Below are positions 9,028 through 19,790 of a DNA stretch of 64,000 nt, in pieces. The notes beneath the pieces were generated by a model, which was not told the origin of the DNA, searched no databases, and worked only from the letters and a program-made list of their open reading frames with translations. The stretch spans positions 4,340,001-4,404,000 of the forward strand of contig NZ_CP014136.1 of NCBI RefSeq assembly GCF_002291425.1, written 5' to 3'. Each line of letters opens with the position of its first letter. The first letter of the stretch is position 1. The translations under genes and the position numbers were made by a program. This DNA is from Gibbsiella quercinecans (lineage in GTDB: Bacteria > Pseudomonadota > Gammaproteobacteria > Enterobacterales > Enterobacteriaceae).

Positions 9028-10994
9028 TGCCTGAGCTGGGCAGTTTTTTGCTGTGTCTGGCGTTGGCGCTGGCGCTGCTACTGAGCATTTACCCGCAGTG
9101 GGGCGCGGTGCGTCAGGACGTGCGCATGATGAACGTTGCGCGCCCGCTCACTTACGGCATGTTTGGGGCCATTGCACTGGCCTTTCTCTGCCTGGTGTAT
9201 GCGTTTGTCACCAATGATTTCACCGTGGCGTATGTGGCGGCCAACTCCAACAGCCAGTTGCCGGTGTATTACCGCATTGCCGCCACCTGGGGAGCGCATG
9301 AAGGTTCGCTGCTGCTGTGGGTGCTGCTGCTGAGCGGCTGGTCGCTGGCCGTGGCGCTGTGCAGCCGCCGCATGCCGCAAGATGCGGTGGCGCGCGTGCT
9401 GGCGGTGATGGGGATGATCAGCGTCGGTTTTTTGCTGTTCATCATCCTGACTTCCAACCCCTTCACCCGCACGCTGCCGGCATTCCCGATTGACGGGCGC
9501 GATCTGAATCCGCTGCTGCAGGATATCGGCCTGATCTTCCATCCGCCGCTGCTGTATATGGGCTACGTCGGATTCTCGGTCGCCTTTGCCTTCGCCATCG
9601 CCTCTCTGATGGCCGGCCGGCTGGATACCGCCTGGGCCCGTTGGTCGCGCCCCTGGACCACCGCCGCCTGGGTGTTCCTGACGCTGGGCATCGTGTTGGG
9701 TTCGGCCTGGGCCTATTATGAGCTGGGCTGGGGCGGCTGGTGGTTCTGGGATCCGGTGGAAAACGCCTCGTTTATGCCGTGGCTGGTCGGCACCGCACTG
9801 ATCCACTCGCTGGCGGTAACCGAAAAGCGCGGCACTTTTAAAGCCTGGACGGTGTTGCTGGCGATCACGGCTTTCTCTTTGTGCCTGCTTGGCACCTTCC
9901 TGGTGCGCTCCGGGGTGCTGGTTTCCGTGCACTCGTTCGCCTCCGATCCGGCGCGCGGCATGTTTATTCTGGCTTATCTGGTGATCGTCATTGGGGGTTC
10001 GTTGTTGCTGTATGCGATAAAAGGCGGCCAGGTGCGCAGCCGGGTGCAGCATGAAACCTTCTCGCGTGAAACCTTCCTGTTGGGCAACAACGTGCTGCTG
10101 GTTGCCGCCATGCTGGTGGTGCTGCTTGGCACGCTGCTGCCGCTGGTACATAAACAACTTGGCCTGGGCAGCATTTCCGTCGGCGAGCCGTTCTTTAATA
10201 CCATGTTCACCTGGCTGATGGCGCCGTTGGCGCTGTTGCTGGGCATTGGGCCGCTGGTGCGCTGGCGCCGTGACGATCCGGCCACGCTGTGGCGCCGCCT
10301 GGGTGCGGCGCTGGTGGTGACGCTGGCGTTATCGATCCTGTTGCCGTGGCTGTTGCAAGACAGCATCGCCGGCATGACGGTGGTGGGCCTGGTGATGGCA
10401 TTTTGGGTGATCGTTCTGTCGCTGGTAGAACTGCACGAACGCGCCACCCACCGCCATAGCTTTTGGCGCGGCCTGCGCCACCTGTCGCGCAGCCACTGGG
10501 GCATGGTGCTGGGGCACCTTGGCGTGGCGGTCACGGTGATCGGCATCGCCTTCAGCCAGAACTACAGCGTTGAACGCGACGTGCGCATGAAGGCCGGCGA
10601 TAGCGTGGATATTCATGATTATCACTTTATCTTCCGCGACGTGCATGAGATCCGCGGGCCGAACTATACCGGCGGCGTCGGCATTATCGACGTAACGCGC
10701 AACGGCAAGCCGGAGGCCACCTTGCATGCTGAAAAACGCTATTACAACGTGGCGCGCAGCATGATGACCGAAGCGGCCATCGACGGCAATTTGGCGCGCG
10801 ATCTGTACGCGGCGTTGGGCGAAGAGCTGGATGACGGCGCCTGGGCGGTTCGCCTGTATTACAAACCCTTTGTACGTTGGATCTGGTACGGCGGGGTGTT
10901 GATGGCGCTTGGCGGCCTGCTGTGTATTTTAGATCCGCGCTACCGCATGAGCCGCAAACAGCAACGCCGGGGCGCATCAGGGGAGCAGGCATGA
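9024..10994 (+). CDS. ccmF: CcmF, cytochrome c heme lyase
   Basis: 656 residues, the family length, with many membrane helices and the WWD heme-handling motif [17 protein letters not shown] near residue 240. The segment [20 protein letters not shown] with its His is also conserved. CcmF passes heme from CcmE to the CXXCH motif of apocytochrome together with CcmH and CcmI. The start overlaps ccmE by ATGA and the end overlaps ccmG by ATGA. Confidence 0.96.
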   Translation: MMPELGSFLLCLALALALLLSIYPQWGAVRQDVRMMNVARPLTYGMFGAIALAFLCLVYAFVTNDFTVAYVAANSNSQLPVYYRIAATWGAHEGSLLLWVLLLSGWSLAVALCSRRMPQDAVARVLAVMGMISVGFLLFIILTSNPFTRTLPAFPIDGRDLNPLLQDIGLIFHPPLLYMGYVGFSVAFAFAIASLMAGRLDTAWARWSRPWTTAAWVFLTLGIVLGSAWAYYELGWGGWWFWDPVENASFMPWLVGTALIHSLAVTEKRGTFKAWTVLLAITAFSLCLLGTFLVRSGVLVSVHSFASDPARGMFILAYLVIVIGGSLLLYAIKGGQVRSRVQHETFSRETFLLGNNVLLVAAMLVVLLGTLLPLVHKQLGLGSISVGEPFFNTMFTWLMAPLALLLGIGPLVRWRRDDPATLWRRLGAALVVTLALSILLPWLLQDSIAGMTVVGLVMAFWVIVLSLVELHERATHRHSFWRGLRHLSRSHWGMVLGHLGVAVTVIGIAFSQNYSVERDVRMKAGDSVDIHDYHFIFRDVHEIRGPNYTGGVGIIDVTRNGKPEATLHAEKRYYNVARSMMTEAAIDGNLARDLYAALGEELDDGAWAVRLYYKPFVRWIWYGGVLMALGGLLCILDPRYRMSRKQQRRGASGEQA

Positions 10995-11542
10995 AGCGTA
11001 AACTGTTATTCATTCCATTTATGCTGTTTTTGCTGCTGGTGGCGGCGTTTCTGGTGCAACTGGCGCGTAATGCCGGCGGGGAGGATCCCACCCTGCTGGA
11101 ATCGGCATTGATCGGCAAACCGGTGCCGGTGTTCACGCTGGAATCCCTCGATCAACCAGGAAAGACCTATAGCCAGGTGGTGCTGCGCAACGGCAAGCCG
11201 ATACTGCTTAACGTCTGGGCGACCTGGTGCCCAACCTGCCGGGCGGAACATGAGTATTTAAATAGCCTGGCGGTTAAAGGCGTGCGCGTGGTGGGCCTTA
11301 ACTACAAGGACGATCGCGCCAAAGCGATCGCCTGGTTGAACACCTTGGGCAATCCATATGCGCTCAGCCTGTACGACGGCGACGGCATGTTGGGGCTGGA
11401 TCTGGGCGTATACGGCGCGCCGGAAACCTTCCTGATCGACGGCCAGGGCATTATCCGCTATCGCCACGCCGGCGATCTGAACGAGCGCGTCTGGCAGCAG
11501 GAAGTGCTGCCTCTGTACCGTAAATATGGGGGTGATGCATGA
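10991..11542 (+). CDS. ccmG: CcmG/DsbE, thiol:disulfide interchange protein of cytochrome c maturation
   Basis: 183 residues. An N-terminal membrane anchor (about residues 5-23) precedes a thioredoxin fold with the active site WATWCPTC and the cis-Pro region YGAPETFLID, as in DsbE. It reduces the haem-binding cysteines of apocytochrome c in the periplasm. The start at 10991 (ATGA overlap with ccm[11 protein letters not shown]) fits the family; a longer in-frame extension into ccmF is not real. Confidence 0.96.
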   Translation: MKRKLLFIPFMLFLLLVAAFLVQLARNAGGEDPTLLESALIGKPVPVFTLESLDQPGKTYSQVVLRNGKPILLNVWATWCPTCRAEHEYLNSLAVKGVRVVGLNYKDDRAKAIAWLNTLGNPYALSLYDGDGMLGLDLGVYGAPETFLIDGQGIIRYRHAGDLNERVWQQEVLPLYRKYGGDA

Positions 11543-12003
11543 GGCTGGTCGTGCTGATGTGTGCCGCGCTGTTAAGTTGGAACGCCGCCGCCGCGATTGA
11601 CACCTATAAGTTCAAATCGGTGGAGCAAGAGCAGCAGTATCGTGAGCTGACGGAGCAGTTGCGTTGCCCGAAATGCCAAAACAACAACATTGCCGATTCC
11701 AACGCCATCATCGCCGCGGATATGCGCACCAAGGTTTATGAACTGATGATGCAAGGGCAGAGCAAACAGCAGATTATTGATTACATGGTGGCCCGCTACG
11801 GCAACTTTGTGACCTATCAGCCGCCGCTGACGCCGGCGACGCTGGTTTTGTGGCTCGGGCCACTGCTGTTTGTGCTGATCGGCGGCGCGGTGGTGATAGC
11901 GCGCAGCCGCCGCCGCGCCGCTACCGATAACGATGATATCTCCGAGCAGGAGCGGCAGCGTTTGGCGGCGCTGCTGGACGACACTGACAGGAAGAAACCC
12001 TAA
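11539..12003 (+). CDS. ccmH: CcmH, N-terminal (NrfF-type) thiol oxidoreductase, separate from CcmI
   Basis: 154 residues. The signal peptide (RLVVLMCAALLSWNAAAA) is followed by the redox motif LRCPKCQNNNIADSNA and a C-terminal membrane helix near residues 103-123. CcmH works with CcmG on apocytochrome thiols. In E. coli the ccmH product carries CcmI fused at the C-terminus; here the two are separate genes joined by a TAATG overlap. It overlaps ccmG by ATGA. Confidence 0.94.
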   Translation: MRLVVLMCAALLSWNAAAAIDTYKFKSVEQEQQYRELTEQLRCPKCQNNNIADSNAIIAADMRTKVYELMMQGQSKQQIIDYMVARYGNFVTYQPPLTPATLVLWLGPLLFVLIGGAVVIARSRRRAATDNDDISEQERQRLAALLDDTDRKKP

Positions 12004-13214
12004 TGGCTTTTTGGCTGATAATGATCGCGCTGCTGGTGGGCGCCGCGCTGTTGCTGGTGGTGCCGGCGCTGCGGCAGGCACCGCGGGATGGCGCCGCCAG
12101 CCGTGACGCACTCAACAAGGCGTTTTATCAGGATCGCCTGCAAGAGCTGGCGCAGGACGAAGAACAGGGCGTGGTCGCCGAGCGCCCGGTGCTGATCAAA
12201 GAATTACAGCAAAATCTGCTGAATGACATTCCCAATCAACAGGCGGAGCAGGCGTGGCCGATCAACCGCTGGGCGCTGGCGCCGGGCGTGCTGCTGTTGG
12301 TGGTGGTCACGGTGGGGCTGTACCTTAAAACCGGCGGCCTGGCGCAGGTGCTGGCCTGGCAGCAGGTGAGCACCGAGCTGCCGGCCTTGCGTGAACGCCT
12401 GACCGATGAGCATGCCGCCCCGTTGAATATGGAAGAGATCGCCCGGCTGGGGTTGGGGCTGCGTACCGCATTGCAGCATGACGATCGCAATATCAACGAC
12501 TGGATGATGTTGGGGCGGATCGGCGTGGCGCTGAACAATGCGACAACGGCGACCCAGGCGTTTGCTCATGCTTATCGGCTGGATCCGAATAATCCGGAAG
12601 TGCGCCTGGGCTATGCGGAAGTCTTGACGCGTTCCAACGATCCAGAGGATAACAGGCAGGCTGCCGTTTTACTGCGCAAACGGGTCGCAGAGGATAGTAG
12701 CGATCTGCGAGCGCGCAGCCTGCTGGCGTTTAATGCCTTTGAACAGGGCGACTACCCGCAGGCGATAGCGGCCTGGCAGCAAATGCTGCCGCTGTTGCCG
12801 GCCGGCGATCGCCGTATCGACATGGTCAAGCGCAGTATTGAACAAGCAAAAATACAGGCAGGCGGAGAAACTGTTAAACTTGTCGTCAATGTGGCGCTGT
12901 CGCCGCAGGCTGAAAAGGCACTGCCGCAGCAAGGCGTGCTGGTTATTTCGGTCACCGATGGTAATAATTCGTTGCCGGTTGCGGTAAAACAGTTACCTTT
13001 AAGCCGTTTCCCGCTGTCGTTTTCGTTGGATGACAGTAACGCCATGATGCCGGAGCGGCTGCTTTCCGCCCAGCATCAGGTGCAGGTGCGGGTCCGTATT
13101 TCGCAGGAGGGCCTCGCCACCCCGCAGCCTGGGGAGTGGTTTGGCGAAAGCGCCGTGCAGGGCTTTAATGGTAAAGGGCAGATTAACGTTCAGATAGATA
13201 AGCAACTTCCCTGA
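12003..13214 (+). CDS. ccmI: CcmI, TPR-containing apocytochrome c chaperone
   Basis: 403 residues. Two membrane helices (about 4-22 and 91-110) flank a cytoplasmic loop holding ALNKAFYQDRLQELAQDE. A periplasmic part with TPR repeats (DWMMLGRIGVALNNATTATQAFAHAYRLDP and a second at LLAFNAFEQGDYPQAIAAWQ) follows, then a beta-rich C-terminal domain. CcmI binds apocytochrome C-termini and delivers them to CcmFH. It matches the C-terminal half of the fused E. coli CcmH. Last gene of the ccm operon. Confidence 0.93.
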   Translation: MAFWLIMIALLVGAALLLVVPALRQAPRDGAASRDALNKAFYQDRLQELAQDEEQGVVAERPVLIKELQQNLLNDIPNQQAEQAWPINRWALAPGVLLLVVVTVGLYLKTGGLAQVLAWQQVSTELPALRERLTDEHAAPLNMEEIARLGLGLRTALQHDDRNINDWMMLGRIGVALNNATTATQAFAHAYRLDPNNPEVRLGYAEVLTRSNDPEDNRQAAVLLRKRVAEDSSDLRARSLLAFNAFEQGDYPQAIAAWQQMLPLLPAGDRRIDMVKRSIEQAKIQAGGETVKLVVNVALSPQAEKALPQQGVLVISVTDGNNSLPVAVKQLPLSRFPLSFSLDDSNAMMPERLLSAQHQVQVRVRISQEGLATPQPGEWFGESAVQGFNGKGQINVQIDKQLP

Positions 13215-13250
13215 AAGAGAAACTGAACGTGCGTTTTTATGGAGAAAAAT

Positions 13251-14009
13251 ATGAATTTTCGCCTGACAGGGCTGGTTTTTGCCTCAGTGTTGCTTGTGGG
13301 GTGCGCCAGCACTCCCAATGATACACAAGGGCGTTCTGATCCTCTGGAAGGGTTCAACCGCACGATGTTTAATTTCAACTACAACGTGCTGGATCCTTAT
13401 GTTCTGCGGCCGGTTGCGGTGGCGTGGCGCGATTATGTGCCGATGCCGGCGCGCAATGGTTTAAGCAATTTCACCTCTAACCTGGAAGAACCGGCCAGTA
13501 TGGTCAACGCCTTCCTTAAAGGCGATCCGTATCGCGGGATGATCCACTTCAACCGTTTCTTCCTGAACACCATTCTGGGGATGGGTGGCCTGATTGACGT
13601 GGCCGGCATGGCGAACCCAAAACTGGCGCGGGAAGAGCCCAACCGTTTCGGCAGTACGCTTGGCCACTACGGCGTGGGTTACGGCCCCTACGTGATGTTG
13701 CCGGGCTACGGCAGCTTTACCCTGCGTGAAGACGCCGGCGACTATGCCGATACCGTCTATCCGGTGTTGAGCTATCTGACCTTCTGGATGTCGGCGGGTA
13801 AATGGGTGGTCGAAGGTATCGAAAGCCGCGCTCAGTTGCTGGATTCCGATGGGCTGCTGCGCAATTCGTCCGATCCTTACCTGATGGTGCGCGAAGCCTA
13901 CTTCCAACGTCATGACTTTATTGCCAACGGCGGCGTGCTGAAGCCGGAAGAAAACCCGAACGCCAAGGCGATTCAGGGCGATCTGGACGATATCGATTCA
14001 GCCAACTAA
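13251..14009 (+). CDS. mlaA: MlaA (VacJ), outer-membrane phospholipid-transport lipoprotein
   Basis: 252 residues with a lipobox LLVGC and the conserved core SDPLEGFNRTMFNFN and NTILGMGGLIDVAGMANP, very close to E. coli MlaA. It works with OmpC/OmpF and MlaC to remove phospholipids from the outer leaflet. The start at 13251 is favoured by GGAG at 13240-13243; an ATG at 13239 contains that site. It is convergent with fadL across a strong terminator, as in E. coli. Confidence 0.95.
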   Translation: MNFRLTGLVFASVLLVGCASTPNDTQGRSDPLEGFNRTMFNFNYNVLDPYVLRPVAVAWRDYVPMPARNGLSNFTSNLEEPASMVNAFLKGDPYRGMIHFNRFFLNTILGMGGLIDVAGMANPKLAREEPNRFGSTLGHYGVGYGPYVMLPGYGSFTLREDAGDYADTVYPVLSYLTFWMSAGKWVVEGIESRAQLLDSDGLLRNSSDPYLMVREAYFQRHDFIANGGVLKPEENPNAKAIQGDLDDIDSAN

Positions 14010-14037
14010 CGCCATTCTGGCCGGCGGTAGGGACAAA

Positions 14038-14067
14038 AAGGGCGCTGTGACAGCGCCCTTTTTTTGG
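14038..14067. terminator. Rho-independent terminator between mlaA and fadL
   Basis: AAGGGCGCTG-TGA-CAGCGCCCTT forms a 10-bp stem with a three-base loop followed by a run of T on the plus strand and preceded by A residues, so it can act for both convergent genes. Confidence 0.9.
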
Positions 14068-14104
14068 CTTAAGCCCCAGACAGCAGGGCGGCAGGCATTG
14101 GCGA

Positions 14105-15427
14105 TCAGAAACTGTAGTTGAAGTTGGCGCCGTACAGCCAGGCCCGGCCTTTGGACTGGAAGGTATAGGGGCCTTCCGTGATGGAGACTTTCTGGCCGCG
14201 CATATAGGATACGCCCACGTCTACCGAGGCATCCTTACTGATGGCATAGGTGGTGCCTGCGCTCAGCCAGAGGCGATCCTGATCCGGGATGGAAATGGAA
14301 CGGTTTTCTGCCGGCACCGGGCTGTCATCGAAGGCGATACCGGTACGGAAGGTCCAGGTATCGTCGTAGTAGTAGGTGGTGCCGAGAGCAATGCGGTAGG
14401 CATCGCGGAAGCCTTCATGTTTCTGGAACAGCGTCTGGCCGTTACTGCCGGTGGCCTTCAACTCCTGGAACTGGCTCCAACTGGTGTAGGCCAGGCTATA
14501 GTGCACCGCCCATTTGGGCGCCACTTTGTTATAACCCGACACTTCCCACATTTCCGGCAAATTCAGCGTCAGCGAGCCGGGGATCGTGTTACCGCCGGTA
14601 CCGTACGGCAGCCCCATGGCCTGGGTGATCTGGTTCAGCGCCGGCGGCAGGTTGCTGCTGTAATCGCCGTCGAAGTCAATTTTCACTTCCGAACGGTAGG
14701 TGAAGCCGTAGCGGTTGTTATCGTCCACTTCGTACAGAATGCCGGCGTTCCAGCCGTAGCCCCATTTATCGCCTTTCAAATGGGCGATCTGGGTATCTGC
14801 CGGCAGGCTGCCCACTGCGCCGGCGTAGGCCGCCGGCACCTGGCCGGAGGCCACCGCCAACTGAGGCAGATCGCCGGCGTAGCGCTCGATTTTGGCGCGG
14901 GCATACACCGCATCAAAGCCCAGGCCAAAACTAAGGTGTTGGTTCAGGCGGTAGGCGGCGCTCAGGTTCAGGTTCAGGGTTTCCAGATCGGTCGTGCCGC
15001 CGTAGGCGCCGGCGGCATAGCCGCTGTTAAACTCGGTGGCCAGGCCGTAGTTGCTGGTGATCGAACCGCCCACCGCCCATTGATCGTTGATCGGGTGAAT
15101 GTAATGCAGGTTTGGTACCCAGGCGGTGGGAGCGATATTTTTTGCATCCAGGCTGGCGCCTGAAGGTGAACGCCCGGAGATATCCACGTCCGGATCGATG
15201 AATATCGCGCCGATGGAGAACACCGGGCGATCGAACATCATCATGGTGGCCGGGTTACGGCTGGCCGAGGCGGCGGTATCCGCCATTGCGCCTTCGCCAG
15301 AATACGCGCGCCCCAAACCAACGGCGGAAAACTCGTTCAGCTGGAACCCAGCGGCATATACGTTTGAAGTCATCATCGCCACTGCAACTGCGAGTGCTGA
15401 TTTAGTGAACAGGTTTTTCTGGCTCAT
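14105..15427 (-). CDS. fadL: FadL, outer-membrane long-chain fatty-acid transporter
   Basis: 440 residues. The signal peptide ends ...[26 protein letters not shown], matching E. coli FadL in which mature FadL starts at AGFQL. The rest is a 14-strand beta-barrel ending with Phe (YGANFNYSF). The NPA kink motif is [10 protein letters not shown]. The start is ATG at 15427, with GAGG about 10 bases upstream; a TTG two codons earlier is less likely. A FadR-like operator lies over the -35 region of the likely promoter. Confidence 0.96.
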   Translation of the reverse strand: MSQKNLFTKSALAVAVAMMTSNVYAAGFQLNEFSAVGLGRAYSGEGAMADTAASASRNPATMMMFDRPVFSIGAIFIDPDVDISGRSPSGASLDAKNIAPTAWVPNLHYIHPINDQWAVGGSITSNYGLATEFNSGYAAGAYGGTTDLETLNLNLSAAYRLNQHLSFGLGFDAVYARAKIERYAGDLPQLAVASGQVPAAYAGAVGSLPADTQIAHLKGDKWGYGWNAGILYEVDDNNRYGFTYRSEVKIDFDGDYSSNLPPALNQITQAMGLPYGTGGNTIPGSLTLNLPEMWEVSGYNKVAPKWAVHYSLAYTSWSQFQELKATGSNGQTLFQKHEGFRDAYRIALGTTYYYDDTWTFRTGIAFDDSPVPAENRSISIPDQDRLWLSAGTTYAISKDASVDVGVSYMRGQKVSITEGPYTFQSKGRAWLYGANFNYSF

Positions 15428-15490
15428 GACCAAAACCTCATTGTGTTTATTATGATAGCTATTGTTACACCGGGTAACAAAGGAGCGCGG

Positions 15491-15530
15491 ATTGTAGGGT
15501 TCGTAAGCATCCCAACAAATCTGACCAGTT
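15491..15530 (-). promoter_or_regulatory. fadL promoter with FadR operator
   Basis: On the reverse strand, AACTGGTCAGATTTGTT (plus 15514-15530) fits the 17-bp FadR operator pattern (AnCTGGTCnGACnnGTT). A TACAAT -10 lies at 15491-15496, with the operator covering the -35 position. FadR would repress fadL here when no long-chain acyl-CoA is present. Confidence 0.72.
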
Positions 15531-15677
15531 GCTGAATTATAGGGTTGACTCCCGGTAATGTTGCAAATTTGTTTATAGAAATTTAATGATTTGATCTTGA
15601 AAAGGAGATCCGCCTAACAAAAAAATGCGCAAAATAACAAAATTCCTACCCTCTGATAGCAACTGCTGATTTTTATT

Positions 15678-15693
15678 TGTGATATCCATCACT
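15678..15693. promoter_or_regulatory. CRP-like site between fadL and yfcZ
   Basis: TGTGATATCCATCACT shows both half sites, TGTGA and TCACT, with the correct 6-base spacing. It lies about 250 bases before fadL and 134 before yfcZ, so it could serve either. Catabolite control of fatty-acid genes is established in E. coli; use of this site is inference. Confidence 0.6.
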
Positions 15694-15826
15694 TAAAACA
15701 CCCAAAGAAAGTAAGTGCTAGTGATTAGTCGGCGGTGAGGGTAAAATAATCAGCAGATTTTTGTGTTTTTGCGCCAGATCATTATTGGCAATCGGGGCCC
15801 GGCGCCCCGCGTGAGGAGATAGCCCT

Positions 15827-16123
15827 ATGTCAGATGCAATTAACAAATGCAGTGCACAGGAAACCGCAGCATGCTGCTGTGTGGATGTCGGCACCATAAT
15901 GGACAACACCGATTGCACCGCTTCCTACAGCCGCGTGTTCGCCAACCAGCAGGAGGCGGAAACCACCCTGGCGGCGCTGTCTGAAAAAGCGCGCGCCGTG
16001 GAATCTGAACCCTGCGCGATTAACAGCAGCGTCAAGCCGGTTGACGGCGGCGTGCAGCTCGACGTCGATTTCACCTTTGCCTGCCAGGCTGAAACCTTGA
16101 TTTTCCAACTCGGCCTGCGTTAA
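15827..16123 (+). CDS. yfcZ: YfcZ/YiiS family protein of unknown function
   Basis: 98 residues, like E. coli YfcZ (DUF406). The striking feature is the N-terminal ACCCVDVGT motif with three Cys in a row and further Cys nearby (NTDCTAS, EPCAIN, FACQAE). The start has GAGGAG 10 bases upstream. It is divergent from fadL and upstream of fadIJ, as in E. coli. A Cys cluster suggests metal or redox chemistry, but no function is shown. It appears cytoplasmic, with no signal peptide. Confidence 0.88.
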   Translation: MSDAINKCSAQETAACCCVDVGTIMDNTDCTASYSRVFANQQEAETTLAALSEKARAVESEPCAINSSVKPVDGGVQLDVDFTFACQAETLIFQLGLR

Positions 16124-16260
16124 GCGCTACGCGTACTGCCATGCGCGGGCTGCCCGCGCATCATCTCGCTTCCCTCTCCACGTTAGAAAGTTGCTCCCGC
16201 TCGCAGTTTTCACTTTTGCCGGTTTGCCAAATGTAAATATTTGGTTAACAATGACCTTCG

Positions 16261-16277
16261 ATCAGGTCAGACCTCTT
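16261..16277. promoter_or_regulatory. FadR-like operator upstream of fadI
   Basis: ATCAGGTCAGACCTCTT fits the FadR operator pattern around its GGTCNGACC core and lies 47 bases before the fadI start. A closely similar site precedes fadIJ in E. coli. Confidence 0.7.
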
Positions 16278-16323
16278 CTCGTTACCCATGGTGCTGACGT
16301 TCTCTTTTTCAGGAGCTTCACCG

Positions 16324-17634
16324 ATGAGTAAGGCTTTGCCGCTGCTGACCCGCCAGGGGGACCGCATTGCGATTGTAAACGGCCTTCGTACGCCCTTTGC
16401 CAAACAGGCGACGGCCTATCACGGCATTCCAGCGATGGATCTGGGCAAGATGGCCGTGAGTGAACTGCTGGCGCGCAGCGGGATTGATCCGCAGCTTATT
16501 GAACAACTGGTGTTTGGCCAGGTGGTGCAAATGCCGGAGGCGCCCAACATAGCGCGTGAAATCGTGCTCGGCACCGGGATGAGCGTGCATACCGATGCCT
16601 ACAGCGTTTCACGCGCCTGCGCCACCAGCTTCCAGGCGATTGCCAACGTGGCCGAAAGCATCATCGCCGGTAATATCGGCATTGGCATCGCCGGCGGTGC
16701 GGACTCGTCCTCGGTGTTGCCTATCGGCGTCAGTAAAGCGTTGGCGCGCACGCTGGTGGATGCCAGCAAGGCGCGAACGTTGGCGGGACGCCTGAAATTA
16801 TTTAGCAAACTGAAACTGCGCGATCTGCTGCCGGTGCCGCCCGCGGTGGCGGAATACTCCACCGGTTTGCGCATGGGCGATACCGCGGAGCAAATGGCCA
16901 AAACCTATGCGATCGGCCGCGAAGAGCAAGACGCGTTGGCGCACCGTTCCCATACGCTTGCCGCCCAGGCCTGGGCGCAGGGGCTGCTGCTTGATGAAGT
17001 GATGACCGCCTATGTGCCGCCTTACAACACCGCGCTTGCCGAAGACAACAACATCCGCAAAGACTCCAGCCTTGCGGCCTACGCCAGGCTAAAACCAGCG
17101 TTCGATCGTACGCATGGCAGCGTGACCGCGGCCAACAGCACGCCGTTGACCGATGGCGCGGCGGCCGTGCTGATGATGAGCGAGGCGCGCGCCAGGGAAC
17201 TGGGGCTGGCGCCGCTGGGTTATCTGCGCAGCTATGCATTCACGGCGATCGACGTCCGGCAGGATATGCTGCTGGGCCCGTCCTATGCCACGCCGCTGGC
17301 GTTGGCGCGTGCCGGTATCACGCTGGCAGATCTGGCTCTGATTGATATGCATGAAGCCTTTGCCGCCCAGACGCTGGCCAACCTGAAAATGTTCGCCAGC
17401 CCCACGTTTGCCCGTGAGAAACTGGGCCTGGCGCAGGCGATAGGCGAGGTGGATATGGATAAATTCAACGTGCTGGGTGGTTCTATCGCCTATGGTCATC
17501 CGTTCGCCGCCACCGGGGCGCGCATGGTGACGCAAACGCTGCATGAGCTGAAACGCCGTGGCGGCGGGCTGGGGCTGGCAACGGCCTGCGCCGCGGGCGG
17601 GCTTGGGGCGGCAATGGTGGTGGAGGCGGCATGA
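16324..17634 (+). CDS. fadI: FadI, 3-ketoacyl-CoA thiolase (anaerobic beta-oxidation)
   Basis: 436 residues. The acyl-accepting Cys is in SRACATSF, the catalytic His in [17 protein letters not shown], and the final Cys in [14 protein letters not shown]. It cleaves 3-ketoacyl-CoA to acetyl-CoA and a shortened acyl-CoA, as the beta subunit of the FadIJ complex. The start at 16324 aligns with E. coli FadI and has AGGAG upstream; an in-frame ATG at 16288 gives a 12-residue extension with no homology. It overlaps fadJ by four bases. Confidence 0.96.
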   Translation: MSKALPLLTRQGDRIAIVNGLRTPFAKQATAYHGIPAMDLGKMAVSELLARSGIDPQLIEQLVFGQVVQMPEAPNIAREIVLGTGMSVHTDAYSVSRACATSFQAIANVAESIIAGNIGIGIAGGADSSSVLPIGVSKALARTLVDASKARTLAGRLKLFSKLKLRDLLPVPPAVAEYSTGLRMGDTAEQMAKTYAIGREEQDALAHRSHTLAAQAWAQGLLLDEVMTAYVPPYNTALAEDNNIRKDSSLAAYARLKPAFDRTHGSVTAANSTPLTDGAAAVLMMSEARARELGLAPLGYLRSYAFTAIDVRQDMLLGPSYATPLALARAGITLADLALIDMHEAFAAQTLANLKMFASPTFAREKLGLAQAIGEVDMDKFNVLGGSIAYGHPFAATGARMVTQTLHELKRRGGGLGLATACAAGGLGAAMVVEAA

Positions 17635-19790
17635 TGCGCACGGAAAACGCACTGCACGAACAGCGCGCCAAACCTTCGGCGTTCCAATTCACGCTGCGGC
17701 CGGACAACATTGGCGTGATCACCATTGATGTGCCGGATGAGAAGGTGAATACCCTCAAGGCAGAGTTTGCCGAGCAGATAAATGCCGTGTTGCTGAAGGC
17801 GCAGCAGATTGCCGCGCTAGAAGGGCTGGTGATTATCTCCGGCAAGCCGGATTCGTTTATCGCCGGCGCGGATATCAGCATGATTGCCGCCTGCGCCAGC
17901 CGCGAGGCGGCACAAACGCTGGCGAAAAAAGGCCAGTGCACCCTGGCGCAAATCGCGGCGTTCCCGGTGCCGGTGGTGGCGGCTATCCACGGCGCCTGTC
18001 TGGGCGGCGGGTTGGAACTGGCGCTCGCCTGCCATAGCCGCGTTTGTTCGCTGGACGATAAAACCGTGCTGGGGTTGCCGGAAGTGCAACTGGGGTTGCT
18101 GCCCGGTTCTGGCGGCACTCAACGGTTGCCGCGTTTGGTGGGCGCCAGTCGGGCGCTGGATATGATGCTGACCGGCAAACACCTGCGTGCCCGCCAGGCG
18201 TTGCGCAGCGGGCTGGTGGACGATGCCGTGCCGCAAGCGATCCTGCTGCAGACGGCGGTGGCACAGGTTAGACAAGGCTGGCGCGCGCAGCGGCAGCTGC
18301 CATGGCGCGAGCGGTTGTTGAACGGGCCGCTGGGCCGCAGCCTGTTGTTCAGCATCGTGCGGCGCAAAACGCGGGAAAAAACGCGCGGCAACTACCCGGC
18401 GGCGGAACGTATCATCCAGGTGGTCAGAACCGGGCTCGATAGTGGCAGCCGCAGCGGTTACGAAGCGGAAGCCCTGGCGTTTGGCGAGCTGGCGATGTCG
18501 CCGCAGTCGGCGGCGTTGCGTAGCCTGTTCTTTGCCGCGACGGCGCTGAAGAAGGCGCGCGGCAGCGAAGCGCAACCGCATCCGCTGCGCCGTGTCGGCA
18601 TCCTCGGCGGCGGCCTGATGGGCGGCGGCATTGCCTGCGTTACCGCCACCCGCGGCGAACTGCCGGTGCGCATTAAAGACGTTGATACGCAGGGGATCAA
18701 TCGCGCTTTGCAATATACCTGGAACCTGCTGGGTAAACGGGTGCGCAGTAAACGCCTGCGCCCGGCGCAGCGGCAAAAACAGATGATGCTGATTTCCGGC
18801 GCAACCAACTGGTGCGGCTTTGAACAGGTGGATATCGTTATTGAAGCCGTGTTTGAGGAACTGGCGCTCAAGCAGCAGATGGTGGCCGAAGTTGAACAGC
18901 ACGCGGCGCCGCACACGGTCTTCGCGTCTAATACGTCATCGCTGCCAATTGCCCAGATCGCCGCCAACGCGGCGCGGCCACAGCAGGTGATCGGCCTGCA
19001 TTACTTCAGCCCGGTGGAAAAAATGCCGCTGGTGGAAGTGATCCCCCATGCCGGCACCAGCGATGAAACGATCGCCACCGCGGTGGCGCTGGCGCACAAA
19101 CAGGGGAAAACCGCGATCGTGGTGGCCGATCGCGCCGGTTTCTACGTCAACCGTATTTTGGCGCCCTATATCAATGAAGCGGCGCGTTGCCTGCTGGATG
19201 GGGAGCCGATCGAATCGCTGGATCGGGCGCTGGTGGATTTTGGTTTCCCGGTTGGCCCGATAACGCTGCTGGACGAAGTGGGCATTGACGTGGGCACCAA
19301 GATTATCCCGGTGCTGGAAGCTGAACTTGGGCCGCGCTTTGCCGCGCCGGCGGCATTTGATGCGCTGCATAAAGACGGGCGCAAAGGGCGCAAGAACGGC
19401 CGCGGTTTTTATCTTTACCCCACGGGGAAAGTGCGCTGGCGTTGGCGCAAGCGGGTTGACGAGCGCGTTTATACTCTTCTGGGCATCACGCCGAAGGCGC
19501 ATATCCCCCATGCGTTGATCGCCCAGCGCTGCGTAATGATGATGCTCAATGAGGCGGTTCGCTGCCTGGATGAAGGCGTGGTGCGCAGTGCGCGCGACGG
19601 GGATATCGGCGCGGTGTTCGGCATTGGTTTCCCGCCGTTCCTCGGCGGCCCGTTTCGTTACATCGATCGCTTGGGGGCGGCGGAGGTGGTGAAAATCCTG
19701 GCCCATCTACAGCAACAGTACGGCGAGCATTTCGCGCCCTGCGAACGCTTGCAGCAGATGGCGCAGCAGGGCGCGCGTTTCTACCCGTGA
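17631..19790 (+). CDS. fadJ: FadJ, multifunctional enoyl-CoA hydratase/3-hydroxyacyl-CoA dehydrogenase
   Basis: 719 residues. The N-terminal crotonase half has the oxyanion motifs ADISMI and [15 protein letters not shown], and the hydratase Glu region [20 protein letters not shown]. The C-terminal half has the NAD-binding [13 protein letters not shown] and dehydrogenase His in [16 protein letters not shown]. FadJ is the alpha subunit of the FadIJ trifunctional complex. ATGATG at 17631 leaves two possible starts; the first overlaps fadI by ATGA. Confidence 0.96.
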   Translation: MMRTENALHEQRAKPSAFQFTLRPDNIGVITIDVPDEKVNTLKAEFAEQINAVLLKAQQIAALEGLVIISGKPDSFIAGADISMIAACASREAAQTLAKKGQCTLAQIAAFPVPVVAAIHGACLGGGLELALACHSRVCSLDDKTVLGLPEVQLGLLPGSGGTQRLPRLVGASRALDMMLTGKHLRARQALRSGLVDDAVPQAILLQTAVAQVRQGWRAQRQLPWRERLLNGPLGRSLLFSIVRRKTREKTRGNYPAAERIIQVVRTGLDSGSRSGYEAEALAFGELAMSPQSAALRSLFFAATALKKARGSEAQPHPLRRVGILGGGLMGGGIACVTATRGELPVRIKDVDTQGINRALQYTWNLLGKRVRSKRLRPAQRQKQMMLISGATNWCGFEQVDIVIEAVFEELALKQQMVAEVEQHAAPHTVFASNTSSLPIAQIAANAARPQQVIGLHYFSPVEKMPLVEVIPHAGTSDETIATAVALAHKQGKTAIVVADRAGFYVNRILAPYINEAARCLLDGEPIESLDRALVDFGFPVGPITLLDEVGIDVGTKIIPVLEAELGPRFAAPAAFDALHKDGRKGRKNGRGFYLYPTGKVRWRWRKRVDERVYTLLGITPKAHIPHALIAQRCVMMMLNEAVRCLDEGVVRSARDGDIGAVFGIGFPPFLGGPFRYIDRLGAAEVVKILAHLQQQYGEHFAPCERLQQMAQQGARFYP

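Noticed and set aside
9078-10157. 359-codon open frame antisense to ccmF
   Set aside because: Same composition artefact (Gln/His/Arg rich) and fully inside a well-supported gene.
10877-10990. N-terminal extension of ccmG into ccmF
   Set aside because: The extension is ccmF coding sequence in another frame; the ATGA overlap start at 10991 gives the proper membrane anchor.
17817-18914. 365-codon open frame antisense to fadJ
   Set aside because: Composition and location mark it as a shadow of fadJ; no independent evidence of coding.
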